Assembly: GCF_009928445.1 (NCBI RefSeq)
Contig: NZ_JAABNO010000013.1
Coordinates: forward strand, 62,001 to 126,000
DNA length: 64,000 bases
Reading direction: 5' to 3'
Origin: Clostridium sp. C8-1-8
GTDB lineage: Bacteria; Bacillota; Clostridia; Clostridiales; Clostridiaceae
Part shown: positions 1-8,281 of the stretch, one piece after another
Numbering within the stretch: position 1 is the first letter of the stretch
Layout of the letters: each line of letters opens with the position of its first letter
Notes under the pieces: generated by a model
Databases searched by the model: none
The model's input: only the letters and a program-made list of their open reading frames with translations
Told to the model about the DNA's origin: nothing
Position numbers and translations under genes: made by a program

Positions 1-924
1 TACACAGGAACTATAATAAAAACCTTTTCTATTACTCCAAAAGATATCACACCATTAGATGTAACTTTAGATAGTTATTCTTATGATTATGATGGAACAG
101 CAAAGACTCCAGTGGTTACAGTAAAAGATGGTGCTAAACCACTTGTAGCAGGAACAGATTATACGGTTTCTTACTCTGCTAATATAAATCCAGGAACAGC
201 AACTGTAACTATTACAGGAATAGGAGTATACTCAGGTACTAAAACAAAAAACTTCACAATTAATCCTAAAGACTCTACTAAGATAAAAGTAAAGTTGGAT
301 ACATCATCATATATATACGATGGTAAAGCTAAAACTCCAACTGTTATTTTAAAAGACGGTGGGAAAACACTTGTAGAAGGTACAGATTATACAGTTTCTT
401 ATGCTGATAATATAAACGCAGGAACTGCAAAAGTAATCATTACAGGAAAAGGCGGTTATACAGAAGTAATAACAAAAACCTTTGAGATTAAAGAAAAAGT
501 AATCTCTAGATTAGACGCAAACTTAGAAAACTGTTCTTATGTTTATGATGGAACAGCTAAAACACCAAAAGTTACTTTAAAAGACGGATCTATAACTCTT
601 ATAGAGGGAACAGATTATATAATAACTTATGCTGACAATACACATGCAGGAATTGCAACTGTTAAAGTAGAAGGAAAAGGAAATTATAAAGGAAGTTTAA
701 CAAAAAATTTCATCATTAAAGGCAAGGAAATCTCTGAATTATCCATAACTTTAGGAACTTGTTTCGGAAAGGTTATTGTAAAGGATGGAGATACAACTTT
801 AAAAGAAGGAAAAGACTATACAGTATTCTATTTTTATAATTTTAAATTAAGAGCAATAGAAGTAATTATTATTGGACGAGGAGACTATACTGGAAGTGTA
901 ACAAAGCCACTTCAATTAAAGTAA
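1..924 (+). CDS. Repeat-rich surface/secreted protein, 3' part only
   Basis: The reading frame is open from base 1, so the gene begins before the window; 307 residues and the stop are visible. The protein is built from about 77-residue repeats with the core pattern YDGxxKTPxVxxKDG, then GTDYTVSYxxN, GTAxVxxxGxG and TKxFxI, typical of Ig-like beta-sandwich repeats in exported Firmicute proteins. YDG motifs lie near visible residues 30, 106 and 183. The last repeat has lost the SYxYDGxxKTP segment but keeps KDG and GKDYTV, so it is a degenerate end unit. No cell-wall anchor or enzymatic domain is visible in this part, so the function of the whole protein cannot be given. A strong hairpin terminator follows. 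It is one of only three plus-strand genes here. Confidence 0.8.
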   Translation, partial: YTGTIIKTFSITPKDITPLDVTLDSYSYDYDGTAKTPVVTVKDGAKPLVAGTDYTVSYSANINPGTATVTITGIGVYSGTKTKNFTINPKDSTKIKVKLDTSSYIYDGKAKTPTVILKDGGKTLVEGTDYTVSYADNINAGTAKVIITGKGGYTEVITKTFEIKEKVISRLDANLENCSYVYDGTAKTPKVTLKDGSITLIEGTDYIITYADNTHAGIATVKVEGKGNYKGSLTKNFIIKGKEISELSITLGTCFGKVIVKDGDTTLKEGKDYTVFYFYNFKLRAIEVIIIGRGDYTGSVTKPLQLK

Positions 925-961
925 GACACTACATTAACAACTTAATAGTTATTCATTTATA

Positions 962-1022
962 GGCAATGGTGACGTTCTATTTGACTTTGTTCAAACAAAA
1001 CGTCGCTATTGTCTTTTATTTT
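962..1022 (+). terminator. Rho-independent terminator of the surface-protein gene
   Basis: A 15-bp stem with G-U pairs is formed by 962-976 and 999-1013. The loop contains a further TTTGA/TCAAA pairing. A T-rich tract (TTTTATTTT) follows directly. Confidence 0.8.
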
Positions 1023-1184
1023 ATAAGTTTACAATGGTAACCTAAATAACTCTCTAAATACTACTTCATTAGATTCCTATTTATTTAGGAGTACTAACCG
1101 TAGATAAATTAAAACATATAAGATGTAGTGAAGTTTACTTGAAATAATAATACTTTAATTTCTGCATTTTACTTTTGTTATAAA

Positions 1185-1230
1185 ATAAACTCACCTTATG
1201 CTATTCTTTAAAGCATATTGATGAGTTTAT
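1185..1230 (-). terminator. Probable terminator of the rlmCD-ywbE unit
   Basis: ATAAACTCA at 1185 pairs with TGAGTTTAT ending at 1230, with an inner AGCATA pairing. On the minus strand the hairpin is followed by a T-rich stretch. It lies about 90 bp past the ywbE stop. Nothing else is evident in the gap apart from a weak CCTAAATAA/TTATTTAGG inverted repeat at 1041-1089. Confidence 0.45.
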
Positions 1231-1322
1231 AAATGTTAAAATAATTTCTTCATGTGCAATTCTTTTCTTAATAAATTTCTTAGTTTAACTTTTTAGCTAC
1301 ATAAAATCCATTTTCATTAATA

Positions 1323-1514
1323 TTATTTTATTTCCTGAACTCTTCCTACAATTCCGTCCTCAAGCATTACCTTGATACCACGGGGATGAACTTCTGAGTT
1401 TGTAAGAAGTTTTTTCACTACACCCTCTGTTAGCTTTCCAGAACGCTGGTCTTGTTTTTGAACAACAAGGACTTTTGCTCCTACTTTTATATGTTTTCTT
1501 ATCGTTCCATCCAT
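1323..1514 (-). CDS. ywbE: YwbE family protein (DUF2196)
   Basis: This is a small 63-residue protein that matches the Bacillus YwbE family along its whole length. It has the conserved KDQRSGKLTEG-type block (here QDQRSGKLTEG, residues about 21-31), then HPRGIKVMLEDG and a final GRVQEI. The predicted fold is a small KOW/SH3-like beta barrel, but the family has no established biochemical role. It starts 17 nt after the stop of the rRNA methyltransferase gene, so the two are probably co-transcribed; a role near RNA or ribosomes is only a guess. The ribosome binding site is weak (GAAGAG). Confidence 0.85.
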   Translation of the reverse strand: MDGTIRKHIKVGAKVLVVQKQDQRSGKLTEGVVKKLLTNSEVHPRGIKVMLEDGIVGRVQEIK

Positions 1515-1531
1515 AGTATTACTCTTCTTTC

Positions 1532-2899
1532 TTATTTTCTATATAGCTTTACCACACACTCCACATGCGAAGTCTGCGGGAACATATCAACTGGCTGCAC
1601 TTCAACAGTTTTATATCCTAACTCTTCAATTATAGCTAAGTCTCTTGCCAAGGTACTTGGATCGCAAGAAACGTAAACTATTCTATCGGCATCAATAGAA
1701 GTTATAGCTTCTAGTAACTTCCTGTCACAGCCTTTTCTAGGTGGATCCACAACTACTACGTCTGCTTTTATACCCTTATCTATAAGGTCTGGTATGACCT
1801 TTTCTGATTCACCAGCGTAAAACTCTACGTTACTAACAGAGTTTTCTTCGGCGTTAATCCAAGCGTTATCTATAGCCTCTTGAATTATTTCAACACCATA
1901 TACTTTTTTAGCCTTTTGGGAAAGAAATAAGGTTATGGTACCTGTTCCGCAGTAAGCATCAAAAACAGTTTCTTCTCCTTTTAAAGCTGCAAATTCTAAT
2001 GCCTTAGAGTATAGCACCTCTGTCTGAACTGGATTGACTTGAAAGAAGGATAGTGGTGATATATTAAATTTAAACTCACCTATGTAGTCACTTATAGTAT
2101 CTTGCCCCCATAAAGTTAGAGACTCTTGTCCAAGTATTACATTAGATTTTTTATCATTAACGTTCTGAACTATACTTTTAATACCAGGAACATTTAATTT
2201 CATAATATTTATAAACTCTTCTTTACCTGGAAGTTCTGTGCCATTAGTAACTATCACTACCATAACTTCATTTGTTTTAAAGCCACGTCTTATCATGATG
2301 TGTCTTAGTATTCCTCTTTCATCATAGTCTCCATCTACAAAGTAAGGTCTTATATTATTTTTTTGTATCCAACTTCTAGTTAAGGTTACAACCTTATCTG
2401 CTATTTCATCTTGTATATAGCAACTTTCCATATCTATTATTTCATGACTTCTTGGAGCGAAAAAACCTATGGTAAGTTTTCCGTTTTGCATTCCGATTGG
2501 TAGTTGAACTTTGTTTCTATATCTATATGGATTATTCATCCCAATAGTGTCCTTAACTAAATCTCCATTTAGTTTTCCTATCTTAGTAATACAGTCCCTA
2601 ACTCTCTCCGTCTTAAAGTCAAGTTGCTCCTTATAGGATGTATGCTGAAGTCTACAGCCACCGCATCTTTTATATATAGGACAAATAGGCTCTACTCTTT
2701 CCTTTGATGTCTCTAAGGTTTCTACTAGCTTTCCATAGGCATAATTCTTCTTAACCTTTATAGCCTTAACCTTTACTCTTTCACCTCTTAAAGCTCCTTC
2801 TACAAACATAGTAAAGTTACCATCTAACTTTCCTATACCTTCTCCCTCATATCCTTGAGCTACTATATCAACTATATATTCTCTATTCTTTTCTATCAT
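1532..2899 (-). CDS. rlmCD: 23S rRNA (uracil-5-)-methyltransferase, RlmCD/RumA family
   Basis: The enzyme methylates C5 of uridine in 23S rRNA using SAM. The 455 residues show an N-terminal TRAM domain (about residues 1-60), the iron-sulfur cysteine cluster with CGGCRLQH near residue 80, a SAM-binding motif [13 protein letters not shown] near residue 315, the DPPRKGC motif, and the catalytic cysteine in [12 protein letters not shown] near residue 410. The length is normal for the family. The ATG has an AGGTG ribosome binding site. Firmicutes with one such enzyme usually modify both U747 and U1939 (RlmCD). More than one paralogue is common in clostridia, so the exact target base is uncertain. 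ywbE follows closely. Confidence 0.85.
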   Translation of the reverse strand: MIEKNREYIVDIVAQGYEGEGIGKLDGNFTMFVEGALRGERVKVKAIKVKKNYAYGKLVETLETSKERVEPICPIYKRCGGCRLQHTSYKEQLDFKTERVRDCITKIGKLNGDLVKDTIGMNNPYRYRNKVQLPIGMQNGKLTIGFFAPRSHEIIDMESCYIQDEIADKVVTLTRSWIQKNNIRPYFVDGDYDERGILRHIMIRRGFKTNEVMVVIVTNGTELPGKEEFINIMKLNVPGIKSIVQNVNDKKSNVILGQESLTLWGQDTISDYIGEFKFNISPLSFFQVNPVQTEVLYSKALEFAALKGEETVFDAYCGTGTITLFLSQKAKKVYGVEIIQEAIDNAWINAEENSVSNVEFYAGESEKVIPDLIDKGIKADVVVVDPPRKGCDRKLLEAITSIDADRIVYVSCDPSTLARDLAIIEELGYKTVEVQPVDMFPQTSHVECVVKLYRK

Positions 2900-3326
2900 A
2901 CGCTCTTCACCTCATATAGCAAACCGCTATTCATTTACCTTTAAACCTGCTTCTTATATAGAGCCAATACTTCATACTGAAATTTGCCAAAATAAAACTT
3001 AATAGATAAACCAGAAGCTTTATTTTCAGTGTAAATATTGAACTTTCTACATACCTATAAATTGTCCTTTATATAATTGATTATGTCAATATTATTTATT
3101 AATAAATGCTCTAAAAGCTGATTTTATCAATAAATTCTTATATTCTTAAGAATTTATATTTTTATATTTTTAACAATATAAATTGTAAAACTGTTTAGAA
3201 TACAAGCTATTTTATTGCTATAAAGTTTTGGTTAACTAACACTTAATATTGACTAAGTATTATAAAATTTACTTATAAATATCAATTTATAGAAAACTGA
3301 ATTTATAAATTGATAATAAGCCAAAT
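2900..3326. other. AT-rich intergenic region, no gene seen
   Basis: These 427 bases are very AT-rich and lie between two minus-strand genes. They contain AT-only inverted repeats, for example near 3153-3186, and the hairpin at 3280-3315. I find no convincing open reading frame or RNA gene. A promoter for the methyltransferase gene is expected here but none stands out. Confidence 0.5.
3280..3315 (-). terminator. AT-rich hairpin after the DUF1540 gene
   Basis: TATCAATTTATA (3280-3291) and TATAAATTGATA (3304-3315) form a perfect 12-bp stem just downstream of the DUF1540 stop. The stem is AT-only and the following T-tract on the minus strand is interrupted, so termination is plausible but not certain. 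Confidence 0.35.
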
Positions 3327-3689
3327 CTACCTTTCAACATAAGTCTCGCATTGAGTACTCAATTCGCTTACAGAATGTTCTCCATTAATAAGTACGTTTT
3401 TAGCCTTGCAGTTGTGATTTTCATTAAACACACACTTTACTGCTTCGCACTTTATATCTGGACTAACTACTATCTCATTCTCTGAAAAAATTTGCATCAG
3501 TTCTCCGGTATAGTTTGTGTTTGTCATACTCTTAACCGAATTCTTAAAGCTCTTTTCAGCAAAGGTTGAACATAAGGTTCCTTCTGAACTATGTGCATTA
3601 TTTCCTTTTATATGTATTTGACCTGCAGTGCAAAAGCCTCCTGAAACATTATTAACACAATTTTCAGCATTACAACTAAGTTTTGCCAT
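3327..3689 (-). CDS. DUF1540 domain protein with two cysteine motifs
   Basis: A small soluble 120-residue protein with two copies of the DUF1540 motif. The first (about residues 4-45) has cysteines in CNAENC, FC and LC; the second (about 80-117) has CEAVKC, NC and QC. The spacing of four cysteines per copy suggests metal binding, but no function is established for the family, which is common in spore-forming Firmicutes. The start at 3689 (MAKLSC) is preferred over the upstream in-frame start because AAGGAGAG lies just before it. The gene appears monocistronic. Confidence 0.8.
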   Translation of the reverse strand: MAKLSCNAENCVNNVSGGFCTAGQIHIKGNNAHSSEGTLCSTFAEKSFKNSVKSMTNTNYTGELMQIFSENEIVVSPDIKCEAVKCVFNENHNCKAKNVLINGEHSVSELSTQCETYVER

Positions 3690-3710
3690 ATTATAATCTC
3701 TCCTTGCCAA

Positions 3711-4134
3711 CTATGTATTGATTTTTTCTTCAGCCACCCTTTTATGCATCTGCCTTAATGAGTTCACCTGAGCAAAATCTGGCAGAAGGCATAACTTCTG
3801 TTTTATTATTCTTTCTATGTTATCTACTTTTAAGTTATATATAATTATTCACAACTTTACTTTTGATCTAAATTCTTAAAGAATAAAAGAGCAAAAGCTT
3901 ACATATTTAATAGTGTAATAGTATTTTAATCATATATAACTCAAATAATTCATTCATAGGCCCTATAAGTTTGTTTTAGTTATAGTATTTAATTTATTAT
4001 AATTTTTTTATAATAATCAATGGGCAAGTGTTTTCAAATACTATCTAGAGATGTATAATAAAACCAAGTAAAGGATTTCATAGGTAAAAAATATAAATAT
4101 TTAATCCTTTGGGGTATTGGGAGGTTATGATCAT
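3711..4134. other. Intergenic region with a dispersed repeat copy
   Basis: The gap lies between the divergent DUF1540 and membrane-protein genes, so both promoters should lie here, but no strong -35/-10 pair was found. It contains one copy of a degenerate repeat (3732-3797, listed separately). The rest is AT-rich without a convincing open reading frame. Confidence 0.5.
3732..3797. repeat. Dispersed intergenic repeat, family 2, copy A
   Basis: Contains GCATCTGCCTT, a GTTCAC/GAAC-like centre and TCTGGCAG followed by GGC and ATAA. The same order of blocks is seen at 13141-13205 and 33181-33260. The CTGCC and GGCAG ends can pair. Confidence 0.5.
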
Positions 4135-4479
4135 ATGACTGCATTTGTTTTAGTTATAGCTTCAGTAATGATAATAAGCGCTTTAGCTATAAAGGTCTAT
4201 ATTTTATTTCGTTATTTTAAACAAAAGGAAAATGAAACTGCATTTGCCGAAAGTAATTCAGTGTTGTCAGCTTATAAGAACTTAAATCAAAAAGGTATTG
4301 TTTCAAGTGATCAAATCGAAGAGTTACTGTCTCAATACAGAAAGACTGAGAGTTCAAAGAAATTAGAAGAAGAAAAAGAGGCTTTACTTAAACTGAAAGA
4401 TTTGAATATATTATCAGCAGAAGAATACAATGAAAAGATGTTTAAACTAGAGGATTTGTACAAGTGTGGTAAGATTTAA
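4135..4479 (+). CDS. Small membrane-anchored protein with SHOCT-like C-terminus
   Basis: A 114-residue protein with one N-terminal membrane helix (about residues 3-23), a charged region with coiled-coil potential around residues 60-90 (repeated E, K and L), and a final segment KLKDLNILSAEEYNEKMFKL that resembles the short oligomerisation motif SHOCT. I do not recognise a specific family. The start at 4135 is chosen because GGGAGGT lies ten bases upstream; an in-frame TTG at 4117 overlaps that site and is unlikely. It is an isolated plus-strand gene facing the convergent pyk. Confidence 0.65.
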   Translation: MTAFVLVIASVMIISALAIKVYILFRYFKQKENETAFAESNSVLSAYKNLNQKGIVSSDQIEELLSQYRKTESSKKLEEEKEALLKLKDLNILSAEEYNEKMFKLEDLYKCGKI

Positions 4480-4486
4480 AAAAAGG

Positions 4487-4507
4487 GCACCTAGAAAAAA
4501 TAGGTGC
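4487..4507. terminator. Hairpin between convergent genes
   Basis: GCACCTA and TAGGTGC form a perfect stem with a seven-base A-rich loop, eight bases after the stop of the small membrane protein. The T-tract is on the minus side, so it would work better against transcription arriving from pyk. Confidence 0.45.
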
Positions 4508-4825
4508 AAGTAATCATAGGAATCAGTTGCCATTATATCCCTAGTATTATTTTCACATATAAAAAGGAAAATATACAGAACAAAAGAAAAAAATTATTAT
4601 TAATTTTGTAAATTTTTTGTTAACAAAATACAAACTTAATATCTACATAAAAATTATTCTATGCAACATCCGATTTTTTATACAATAAACTTTATACTTT
4701 TCTACTAAAAAGACAAGCTTTTTAATTATACTTTTGTACAGCCTTTACCTTCATAAATGATTTAAGCAAAAATAAAGCTTTGGTACGGCTAGGTCTAGGC
4801 AACAAAAACTTTAATACTTTATCTT
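4508..4825. other. Intergenic region, nothing recognised
   Basis: An AT-rich stretch between the small membrane protein gene and the pyk terminator. Apart from a short TTTTGTTAACAAAA palindrome near 4616-4629, no repeat, RNA or open reading frame can be supported. Confidence 0.5.
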
Positions 4826-4858
4826 TAACAAAAAAATGAGTGCATAAGCACTCATTTT
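4826..4858 (-). terminator. Rho-independent terminator of pyk
   Basis: AAAATGAGTGC (4833-4843) pairs perfectly with GCACTCATTTT (4848-4858) around a four-base loop, followed on the minus strand by a T7 tract. It lies ten bases after the pyk stop. Confidence 0.85.
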
Positions 4859-4868
4859 ATATTAAAAA

Positions 4869-6287
4869 TTATTCTACAACACTTACCTTTAATAGGTTTG
4901 TAGCACCAACTTGGTCTACTGGAACTCCAGCAGCAACTACAACAGTGTCTCCACTATTTATACATCCCTTAGCCTTAACTGTAGAAACTGATTTTTCCAT
5001 CATTTCATCAGTTGAAGTAGCTTTTTCTGCAACTATTGGATATACTCCAAAGCTTAAAGCTAATGTCTTAGCAACTCTTTCATTTGGAGTCACTGCAAAT
5101 ATAGGACAATCTGGTCTGTTTTGAGAAATTCTTCTAGCTGTAGCACCAGTTTGAGTTGAAGTTATTATTGCAGCAGCTTGTAATTCATGTGCAGCATTGC
5201 AAGCAGCTCTGCTTATAACTCCAGAGATAGCAGGTACATGCTTCTTAGCTGTTGAAACTGCTAATTCATAGCTTAACTTCTTTTCAGTTTCTTCTGCTAT
5301 TCTAGCCATAGTTTGAACTGCTTCTACTGGCCAGCTACCATTTGCTGATTCACCTGAAAGCATTATAGCATCTGTTCCATCAAGGATAGCATTAGCTACG
5401 TCTGAAACTTCTGCTCTTGTTGGTCTTGGGTTTCTCATCATAGAATCAAGCATTTGAGTTGCAGTTATAACTGGCTTTCCAACTGTGTTACATTTTTCTA
5501 TTATAAGCTTTTGTACTGATGGTACTTTTTCTATTGGAATTTCAACACCTAGGTCTCCTCTAGCTACCATTATACCATCTGAAACAGCTATTATTTCATC
5601 TAGGTTATCAACACCTTCTTGATTTTCAATCTTTGAGAAGATTTGAATATCAGCTCCGCCGTTCTCTACAAGAACCTTTCTTATAGCTTCAACGTCAGCA
5701 GCTTTTCTTATGAATGATGCAGCAACAAGATTAACTCCTACTTCGCAACCAAACTTAAGGTCAGCTATATCTTTTTCTGTCATTGCAGGAAGCTTTATAG
5801 CAACTCCTGGAACGTTAACTCCCTTATGAGTACCTACAACACCTGTGTTCTTAACAACACACTTTATTACGTTTCCGTCTACTGCAGTTACTTCTAATCC
5901 AACAAGACCGTCATCTATTAGGATCATGTTACCTGGCTTAACATCATTGCCTAGTCCAGCATATGTAACTGAACATTTAGTTGTATCACCAACTACATCT
6001 CCACCTGCATATATTGTAAATTCTGATCCTACAGTTAATTCAACCTTGCTTGGTTCAAACTTTCCAGTTCTTATTTCTGGTCCTTTAGTATCAAGCATAA
6101 CAGCTATTTGCTTGTCATACTTCTTAGCTAATTCCTTAACTGCAACCATTCTTCCCTTATGTTCTTCATGATCTCCATGTGAGAAATTATGTCTTGAAAC
6201 ATTCATCCCTGATTCAATAATTTGTGATAAAATTTCTTCCTTTTCACTAGCTGGTCCAATTGTACAAATAATTTTTGTTTTTCTCAT
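4869..6287 (-). CDS. pyk: Pyruvate kinase
   Basis: Catalyses the last step of glycolysis, phosphoenolpyruvate plus ADP to pyruvate plus ATP, in the cytoplasm. The 472-residue protein has RKTKIICTIGPAS at the start, NFSHG near residue 35, MLDTKGPEIRTG near residue 70, the catalytic-lysine and metal region, the signature MVARGDLGVEIP near residue 240, and ATQMLDSM. It lacks the extra PEP-utiliser-like C-terminal domain found in Bacillus enzymes. The start at 6287 has a GAGGGAG ribosome binding site; an upstream in-frame start would add 11 lysine-rich residues and overlaps that site. pfkA lies upstream in the same direction, a common clostridial pairing, but 413 bp away. Confidence 0.95.
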   Translation of the reverse strand: MRKTKIICTIGPASEKEEILSQIIESGMNVSRHNFSHGDHEEHKGRMVAVKELAKKYDKQIAVMLDTKGPEIRTGKFEPSKVELTVGSEFTIYAGGDVVGDTTKCSVTYAGLGNDVKPGNMILIDDGLVGLEVTAVDGNVIKCVVKNTGVVGTHKGVNVPGVAIKLPAMTEKDIADLKFGCEVGVNLVAASFIRKAADVEAIRKVLVENGGADIQIFSKIENQEGVDNLDEIIAVSDGIMVARGDLGVEIPIEKVPSVQKLIIEKCNTVGKPVITATQMLDSMMRNPRPTRAEVSDVANAILDGTDAIMLSGESANGSWPVEAVQTMARIAEETEKKLSYELAVSTAKKHVPAISGVISRAACNAAHELQAAAIITSTQTGATARRISQNRPDCPIFAVTPNERVAKTLALSFGVYPIVAEKATSTDEMMEKSVSTVKAKGCINSGDTVVVAAGVPVDQVGATNLLKVSVVE

Positions 6288-6700
6288 GAAAATACACTCC
6301 CTCTTTTTTTTTAACCCCAAATACGTGTTGTTTAGAGCCGACTAAAGATACTTTTTTCTTTAGCTCACTTATCTATCTATTAAAACATGACATAAGTTAA
6401 CCTAATTAATTAAGATATACTTTCCTAATTAATGAGATAAATTAATTAAAAATCTACTTACCCTAAAAAGAGATTTTCAACTTGGCATGTATAATATACA
6501 TTTATTATTCCAGTAATGCTATATTTATAAGCTTGTATAGATATAATTATTTAATTGAAAATCTACTATAACTTGCTCTAAATACATAAATTAATTAATT
6601 CATTCAATATATGTGTGCTCAAGCTTTAAACCCTAAATCAAAACTTATGCACACATAGATTACATTCTATCATATTATTACATTAATACAAAACAAAATT
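6288..6700. other. pfkA-pyk intergenic region
   Basis: These 413 bp separate pfkA and pyk. They contain several TTAATTAA-rich palindromes and an 8-bp inverted repeat ATGTGTGC (6611-6618)/GCACACAT (6649-6656) with a 30-base loop, which may be a weak pfkA terminator. I see no open reading frame. The gap size suggests separate or partly separate transcription of the two genes. Confidence 0.4.
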
Positions 6701-7660
6701 TTAATATGAAAGTGCAGTAGCTATCTCATATAATTTTTCATCAAATTTTCTTTCCATAGCTAATGCTTCGTCTATATCCATATCCATTATGTGGTTGTTT
6801 CTTATTCCAACTACTCTACAAGTTTTTCCTTCAAGTAATAACTCAACAGCTTTAGCTCCCATTTTTGAAGCAAGAACTATGTCTGTTGCAGAAGGACTTC
6901 CACCTCTTTGTATATGGCCTAATATTGTTGCTCTAGTTTCTAGTCCAGTAACTTCTTCTATATGCTTAGCTAGATCTTCTGCTCCACCAACACCTTCTGC
7001 AAGAAGAATAAGGTTATGCATCTTACCTTTAGCTTTTCCTTCTAAAATAGTTTTGCATAGTTCATCTTGATTAAAACCTTTTTCTGGTACTACTATTGCT
7101 TCTGCTCCACCTGCAAGACCTGCATATAAAGCTAAATCTCCACAGTGTCTTCCCATTACTTCTACAACAGATACTCTTTCATGAGAAGTTGATGTATCTC
7201 TTAATTTATTTACTGCATCGATAACAGTGTTTAAAGCTGTATCAAAGCCTATTGTGTAATCTGTGTAAGCTAAGTCATTATCTATAGTTCCTGGAAGACC
7301 TATAGTCTTAACTCCAAGTTTAGATATAAGTTTAGCACCTGTAAAGGAACCATCACCACCAACAACAACAAGTGCATCAACACCATATGCTTTTAGTATG
7401 TTAGCTGCCTTCTTTCTTCCTTCTTCATGTCTGAATTCTTCACATCTTGCTGTTCTTAGGATTGTACCACCTCTTTGGATGATATCCGATACGCTGCTTC
7501 TATCCATCTTAAAAAGTTCCCCATTTATAAGACCAGCGTACCCTCTTTTTATCCCCATAACTTCCAATCCATTATGTAAAGCCATTCTTACCACAGCTCT
7601 TACTGCAGCATTCATTCCTGGTGCATCTCCACCACTTGTTAAAACAGCGATTTTTTTCAT
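6701..7660 (-). CDS. pfkA: 6-phosphofructokinase (ATP-dependent)
   Basis: Phosphorylates fructose 6-phosphate to fructose 1,6-bisphosphate, the committed step of glycolysis. The 319-residue length is typical of bacterial ATP-PFK. Visible motifs are [16 protein letters not shown] at the N-terminus, GGDGSFTGA near residue 105, the catalytic [20 protein letters not shown] near residues 122-140, and [12 protein letters not shown] near residue 250. The glycine in the GGDGS motif fits an ATP-using rather than a PPi-using enzyme. The start at 7660 follows GGAGGAGG; an in-frame start 21 bases upstream precedes that site and is rejected. A sigma-A-like promoter is visible at 7741-7769. Confidence 0.95.
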   Translation of the reverse strand: MKKIAVLTSGGDAPGMNAAVRAVVRMALHNGLEVMGIKRGYAGLINGELFKMDRSSVSDIIQRGGTILRTARCEEFRHEEGRKKAANILKAYGVDALVVVGGDGSFTGAKLISKLGVKTIGLPGTIDNDLAYTDYTIGFDTALNTVIDAVNKLRDTSTSHERVSVVEVMGRHCGDLALYAGLAGGAEAIVVPEKGFNQDELCKTILEGKAKGKMHNLILLAEGVGGAEDLAKHIEEVTGLETRATILGHIQRGGSPSATDIVLASKMGAKAVELLLEGKTCRVVGIRNNHIMDMDIDEALAMERKFDEKLYEIATALSY

Positions 7661-7740
7661 AATATTTCCTCCTCCACACAATCATGGACATTTATAGTCC
7701 CACCTGTGCTAAATATTACCCACATTTATTAACTAGATTA

Positions 7741-7769
7741 ATTTTACATAAACTACGAAGATTTTTCAA
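7741..7769 (-). promoter_or_regulatory. Putative sigma-A promoter of pfkA
   Basis: On the minus strand TTGAAA (7764-7769), a 17-bp spacer and TAAAAT (7741-7746). It lies about 80 bp upstream of the pfkA start. Confidence 0.55.
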
Positions 7770-8192
7770 CGTATAAATTATAATTTTAGTTAAATTATCT
7801 TCATAAAATTTAGCTTAATAACGCTTGAATATTCTGACAAATAAAATTAAAATTACTCCATATTAATTCCCCAAATAAATTCTAACTAATATTTTCATAA
7901 TTTTCAATGATTTTATGTTGAAATGTAGAAATATATGACGAAACATTGGGGATTGATACAATTTATTATATCCTTTTTGTGATATTTTTATATGTGGTTA
8001 AAAAATATATGAAATCCTTTAACTTACAGCATATTATTCTCAATTTTCTTTTTCATTTTTTATATTTTCTATATACTTTTTGCTGTTTTTAAATAAAACC
8101 GTTATAGTTCTAAAACTTGTGAAAGTCTTATATATAAAAATAAGACTTTCTTACTGAAAAATAATAAAAAAGTCGCTGAAGGCACTTACTAT
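7770..8192. other. pfkA upstream region with a hairpin
   Basis: No gene is seen in this AT-rich stretch. A perfect 10-bp inverted repeat, GAAAGTCTTA (8121-8130) and TAAGACTTTC (8141-8150), sits between the dnaE terminator and the pfkA promoter; it may be a second dnaE terminator or a structured element. Confidence 0.4.
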
Positions 8193-8252
8193 AAAATAAA
8201 AAAATAACAGCCTAAAGACACACCATATAAATAGTATGTCTTAGACTGTTAT
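8193..8252 (-). terminator. Terminator of dnaE
   Basis: ATAACAG at 8204 pairs with CTGTTAT ending at 8252, with further inner pairing through CTAAAGACA/TGTCTTAG. The minus strand continues with a T-rich run over 8193-8203. It lies 29 bp past the dnaE stop. Confidence 0.75.
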
Positions 8253-8281
8253 CTTATAACAATTAATTTTTTGCTTTAAAA

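Noticed and set aside
1452..1676. Plus-strand frame opposite ywbE and the rRNA methyltransferase
   Set aside because: It lies antisense to two well-supported genes and has a biased, cysteine- and serine-rich composition typical of shadow frames.
6611..6656. Inverted repeat as a strong pfkA terminator
   Set aside because: Only 8 bp of stem with a 30-base loop and no T-tract; kept as a weak note only.
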